Shown in pieces: positions 27,079-29,769 of a DNA stretch of 29,769 bases (positions are counted from its first letter, which is position 1; each line of letters begins with the position of its first letter). The notes under the pieces are model-generated. The model was not told the origin of the DNA. It saw only the letters and a list, made by a program, of their open reading frames with translations, and did no database searches. Source of the stretch: a virus; the IMG/VR virus record IMGVR_UViG_3300042691_033556, positions 1 to 29,769 of that record. One strand, given 5' to 3'. A program made the position numbers and the translations under genes.

Positions 27079-27558
27079 TCAAGGACGCGTAAAGACACGC
27101 GTTTCGCCAGCGGAAGACCACGTTTGACCGGCGACGCTCCAAAGCGTTGTCCAAGCCGCGTTGTCGCTGCTGTATTGAATCTCGAAATCTCGAGGGTATT
27201 GACCTAACAGGCCATCCGACCTTCCCGTGTACGCAACTTCCGCGACGGACACCGGCGATCCGAAATCATAGGAAAGCCAAGCGGGAACGCCTGTTCCACT
27301 GGCGCCGCTCCAGATCGTCGAAGGGTTGCCATCGAACGCGAAAGACGGGACGAGCGAGCCGAAAACGGAGCTAGCCGCGGCTGTTCCCCCGGTTGCGATA
27401 CTCGGCCCTCCAGGCACACTTCTGAACTGGAGTTCAGCGCACGAATGGGCGCTTCCGCCGCCGTCAAGCTGCGTCACGAAGAATCGCCAATAGCGTGCAG
27501 AAACACCGCCGCCGCCCGAAGCGCCGAGGCTCATCATCCCTTGCGTGAGCGCGAGCAT
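27079..27558 (-). CDS. Discoidin (F5/8 type C)-domain tail protein
   Basis: Starting from the ATG at 27558 (TAATG with the upstream stop) it has 159 residues. A Gly-rich start (MSLGASGGGG) is followed by a beta-sandwich domain: YWRFFVTQLDGGGSAHSCAE, LVPSFAFDGNPSTIWSG, AWLSYDFGSPVSVAEVAYTG, RDFEIQYSSDNAAWTTLWS. This is the F5/8 type C (galactose-binding-like) pattern used in carbohydrate binding. Position after tail-tip and DUF2793 genes suggests a receptor-binding or adhesin component of the tail. Confidence 0.82.
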   Translation of the reverse strand: MLALTQGMMSLGASGGGGVSARYWRFFVTQLDGGGSAHSCAELQFRSVPGGPSIATGGTAAASSVFGSLVPSFAFDGNPSTIWSGASGTGVPAWLSYDFGSPVSVAEVAYTGRSDGLLGQYPRDFEIQYSSDNAAWTTLWSVAGQTWSSAGETRVFTRP

Positions 27559-28226
27559 TACGCGGCCACCCCGCGCATGGTGTATTCCCAGCGCGCGCCC
27601 TGGTCGAACGTGGTGATGGTCAGCAGCGTCCACGCGTTGCTCGCGGTCTGGATCGCGGTGTCGCTGCCTGCCGTGGCGCGGAAGCTGGTGGGCAGCGCGA
27701 ACGTGCGGCCGCCTGTCGCGTCCTGACGGATCCGGATGGCCAGCGACACCGCGCGTCCAGTCGCAGGCAGGTTGGTGAACGTGAGGGCCGTGACGTTGCC
27801 CGTCAGGTTCAGGGTGAAGAAATCGCCGAGCGAACAGTCGACGTTTACCGATCCCGAAGTGCTCAGCGCCGTGACGGCATCACGCGCAGCCGCGCCACCG
27901 CCGCCAGTCACCACCACCCAAGCCGAACCGTCGAAGCGGCGCACCTCGGTGCCCACCTGCTTCAACCAGCCGAAGAACGGGGCGAAGCGATACCAAGTGC
28001 CGGAGCGCCACAGAACCACGTCGTTCTGCGCGAAGGTCGACCACGCGCCGGTCGGCGTCGCGCCGAGGATGTGAACCTGGCCATCGGCGGGCGAGGCGGG
28101 CGGCGTGCTGAGGATGCTCGTCGCCCCGCGAGCCAGCACCTCGGTGCGCAGAAAGCTGTCGTTGACGGGCGTGCTGGGCTGGGTCGTGCCCTGAATCCAG
28201 ACGGGCAGCGGGAACATGGCGCTCAA
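27558..28226 (-). CDS. DUF2793-like tail protein
   Basis: A 222-residue protein. The N-terminal ~110 residues match DUF2793: NDSFLRTEVLARGATS, PADGQVHILGATPTGAWSTF, NDVVLWRSGTWYRFAPFFGW, then RRFDGSAWVV. The C-terminal part is a beta domain (FFTLNLTGNVTALTFTNLPA) typical of fiber or spike proteins. A TTG at 28226 with an AGGA site seven bases upstream and overlapping the previous stop (TTGA) is the likely start; an ATG three codons later is the alternative. Confidence 0.82.
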   Translation of the reverse strand: MSAMFPLPVWIQGTTQPSTPVNDSFLRTEVLARGATSILSTPPASPADGQVHILGATPTGAWSTFAQNDVVLWRSGTWYRFAPFFGWLKQVGTEVRRFDGSAWVVVTGGGGAAARDAVTALSTSGSVNVDCSLGDFFTLNLTGNVTALTFTNLPATGRAVSLAIRIRQDATGGRTFALPTSFRATAGSDTAIQTASNAWTLLTITTFDQGARWEYTMRGVAA

Positions 28227-29769
28227 GGGACGATCCTCGTGGCAGGGTCACCCAAGCCCGCGAGCCGGTTGCGGCCGCGGACGGTGACGGTGATGGGGTT
28301 GGCCAAGCCGGCCACGTCGATGGCGACCGAAGGCGTGATCACGGTGGCCGTGCGGGTGGTGCCCCCGCTGGTGGCGTCCACCTGCCAGCCGTCGAAGTGG
28401 CTCGATGCCACCGGGGTCTCTTCGCTGCCGAAGCGGTGGCGCGGCGTCCAAGTCACAGCGAGGCTGTCGCCGGTACGCACCGCGCTCTCGATGATGGGCG
28501 GCCACTCACGCTGGCTGCGGGCCGTCCAGGCGCGGGCCTGCGCCGCGGCCGTGGTGGGGTCGTTGCCGATGCTGTAGGCGCGGTGGCTGAGCGTGGCGCC
28601 GATGCGCTCGCTGCCGGTCTGCACCACCAAGGCGCCATCCAGCAGCACGAACACTGTGCCGGCCGCATGGGCGCTGGCGCCGGAGTTGAGCCGGCCGCGC
28701 TGCAGGCCTGTGAGCCGCCACGTGCCGGGCGTGGTTTCGACGGCCTCGCGGAACTGAACCACCTCGGCCGTGCCGTCGGCGCGCACCAGTGCGGCGGCAT
28801 TGCCGCGGCTCAGCCACTGCTCGCGGCTGATGGCTTCCAGCTCGTCATCGGCCCGGGCGAGCTGCACCACGATGGCGTTCGATTCGTCGGGGTAGAACTC
28901 GCTGGCCAGCGGCAGCGTCGCCGTGAGCGTGCCCATGACGGCGCCGGTGCCATCCGTGGCGATCAGGCCGAACGTGCCGCCAATGTCCGCGCGCTCGATG
29001 GCCGCGCCGCGCCATGCCGGCACCTCGCCGCTGGTCGCCAGGTGGTAGCTCAGGACGTCGCCGGCCTGCGTCAGCGCCGGGATGTCGAGGAACGCGAAGC
29101 GCGTGGCGCCCACGATGGTGGAAGGCGGATTGGTGACCGGCGCCGTCGGGATGGGCTGCACCTCGGCGGTGTAGGCGCTCTGCCGATCGCGCTGGCAGGT
29201 GAGGCGCTGCCAGCCGTCCATCACCTCGACCTTCTTGATGCGGCAGCGCTGCGAGCGGCCGCGGTACTGCACCACCGGCACATCGGCAGCCACCAACCCA
29301 ATCAGACGGTCGCTCACGCCGAAGACCAGGTCGCCACGCAGCTCGTCTTCCATGACCTTGTGATGCACGCGCACCACCCGCGCCGCCGTCTCGGCATCCA
29401 ACACGACCGGCGTCTGCAGCACCGTCGGCGACTCCACGCGCGGGCTGATCTGGCGCTCACTCTGCTGCTTGTCGGTACCCTGCCCGCCGTTGAGGTCGAA
29501 GTAGCTCAGGTGCAGCAGGCGCGGCACGCTGATGCTGTCGCGCGTCGTATCGACCTCGGGCTCGTCCTCACCGTCGACGAAGTCGACCTCGGTGATGATC
29601 GTCGTGAAGTTGCCGCCGCGCGGCACAAAGCGCACGAGGCCATCGACGTCTTGAGCGTCGAAGAAGTAGACCTTGGCCAGCTCCTTGATCGCCTCGGCAG
29701 CGCTGTAGTCGGGCGAGGTGGCGAAGCCAGGAACGAACACCGGCGGCAGCATTGAAACGTCGCACTTCG
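28223..29769 (-). CDS. Tail-tip protein (GTA/J-like), 5' end beyond the right edge
   Basis: The frame is open to the right edge, so the N-terminus is missing; at least 515 codons are present. The segments YFFDAQDVDGLVRFVPRGG, SVPRLLHLSYFDLNGGQGTD, VFGVSDRLIGLVAADVPVVQ and FREAVETTPGTWRLTGLQRG match the C-terminal part of tail-tip proteins of the Rhodobacter GTA gp15/phage-tail_3 type that replace lambda J in many siphoviruses. The C-terminus has fibronectin-III-like features (ITVTVRGRNRLAGLGDPATR). It forms the tip or host-contact hub and leads into the DUF2793 and discoidin genes. Confidence 0.88.
   Translation of the reverse strand, partial: KCDVSMLPPVFVPGFATSPDYSAAEAIKELAKVYFFDAQDVDGLVRFVPRGGNFTTIITEVDFVDGEDEPEVDTTRDSISVPRLLHLSYFDLNGGQGTDKQQSERQISPRVESPTVLQTPVVLDAETAARVVRVHHKVMEDELRGDLVFGVSDRLIGLVAADVPVVQYRGRSQRCRIKKVEVMDGWQRLTCQRDRQSAYTAEVQPIPTAPVTNPPSTIVGATRFAFLDIPALTQAGDVLSYHLATSGEVPAWRGAAIERADIGGTFGLIATDGTGAVMGTLTATLPLASEFYPDESNAIVVQLARADDELEAISREQWLSRGNAAALVRADGTAEVVQFREAVETTPGTWRLTGLQRGRLNSGASAHAAGTVFVLLDGALVVQTGSERIGATLSHRAYSIGNDPTTAAAQARAWTARSQREWPPIIESAVRTGDSLAVTWTPRHRFGSEETPVASSHFDGWQVDATSGGTTRTATVITPSVAIDVAGLANPITVTVRGRNRLAGLGDPATRIVP

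Noticed and set aside
28397-29755. 452-residue plus-strand ORF opposite the tail-tip gene
   Set aside because: Antisense shadow with low-complexity Ala/Gly/Arg/His composition; the minus-strand frame matches tail-tip proteins.

Overview
The window is about 30 kb of a high-GC temperate tailed phage (siphovirus type) of a Gram-negative bacterium, most likely a beta- or gammaproteobacterium. The packaging and head genes are lambda-like (TerS, gpA-type TerL, gpW, gpB-type portal). There is a CI-type S24 repressor facing Cro-like genes, a spanin pair, and a tyrosine integrase next to a partial tRNA-Lys sequence. That sequence is only the 3' half of a tRNA-Lys and has phage genes on both sides. I therefore read it as attP of a free, circular or circularly permuted phage genome, not an integrated prophage. 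The two window edges cut tail/fiber genes, and the capsid, tube and tape-measure genes are absent; they should lie between the right and left edges of the circular map.

Layout. 1-6.4 kb (minus strand): packaging and head genes, transcribed right to left: TerS, a small ORF, TerL, three small DNA-binding-like or Cys-rich genes, gpW, portal, a small beta-rich protein, then a collagen-like fiber that runs off the edge. 6.4-10.6 kb (minus): iterons inside a translationally coupled ORF, a primase-helicase, then small early genes (DksA-type zinc finger, CII-like protein, P-loop protein). 10.6-11.2 kb: two small plus-strand genes. 11.3-13.5 kb: immunity region with two Cro-like HTH genes (minus), three operator sites spaced 23 bp apart, the S24 repressor (plus) and a convergent zinc-ribbon membrane protein (minus). 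13.5-24.2 kb (plus): one long operon of about 22 tightly overlapping genes behind a TTGACA promoter flanked by repressor-like operators and a leader with tandem hairpins, ending in integrase and attP. 24.5-29.8 kb (minus): a two-gene operon with a palindromic operator, spanins, a small membrane protein, a membrane-anchored endolysin, a discoidin-domain protein, a DUF2793 protein and a tail-tip protein cut by the right edge.

The most interesting element is a diversity-generating retroelement (DGR) at 17.36-20.16 kb. Two tandem DUF1566-type target genes carry variable repeats VR1 (17782-17895) and VR2 (18215-18328). They are followed by an Avd-like accessory gene, a 114-bp template repeat TR (18851-18964) and a reverse transcriptase with a YVDD active site. 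VR1 differs from TR at 15 positions, all adenines in TR. VR2 differs at 17, of which 16 are TR adenines. The TR lies inside the 5' end of the RT reading frame, in the same frame as the VRs, and an HNH-family gene overlaps the RT stop. Unlike classical phage DGRs that sit with the tail-adhesin genes, this one is in an operon that looks repressor-controlled and separate from the late genes.
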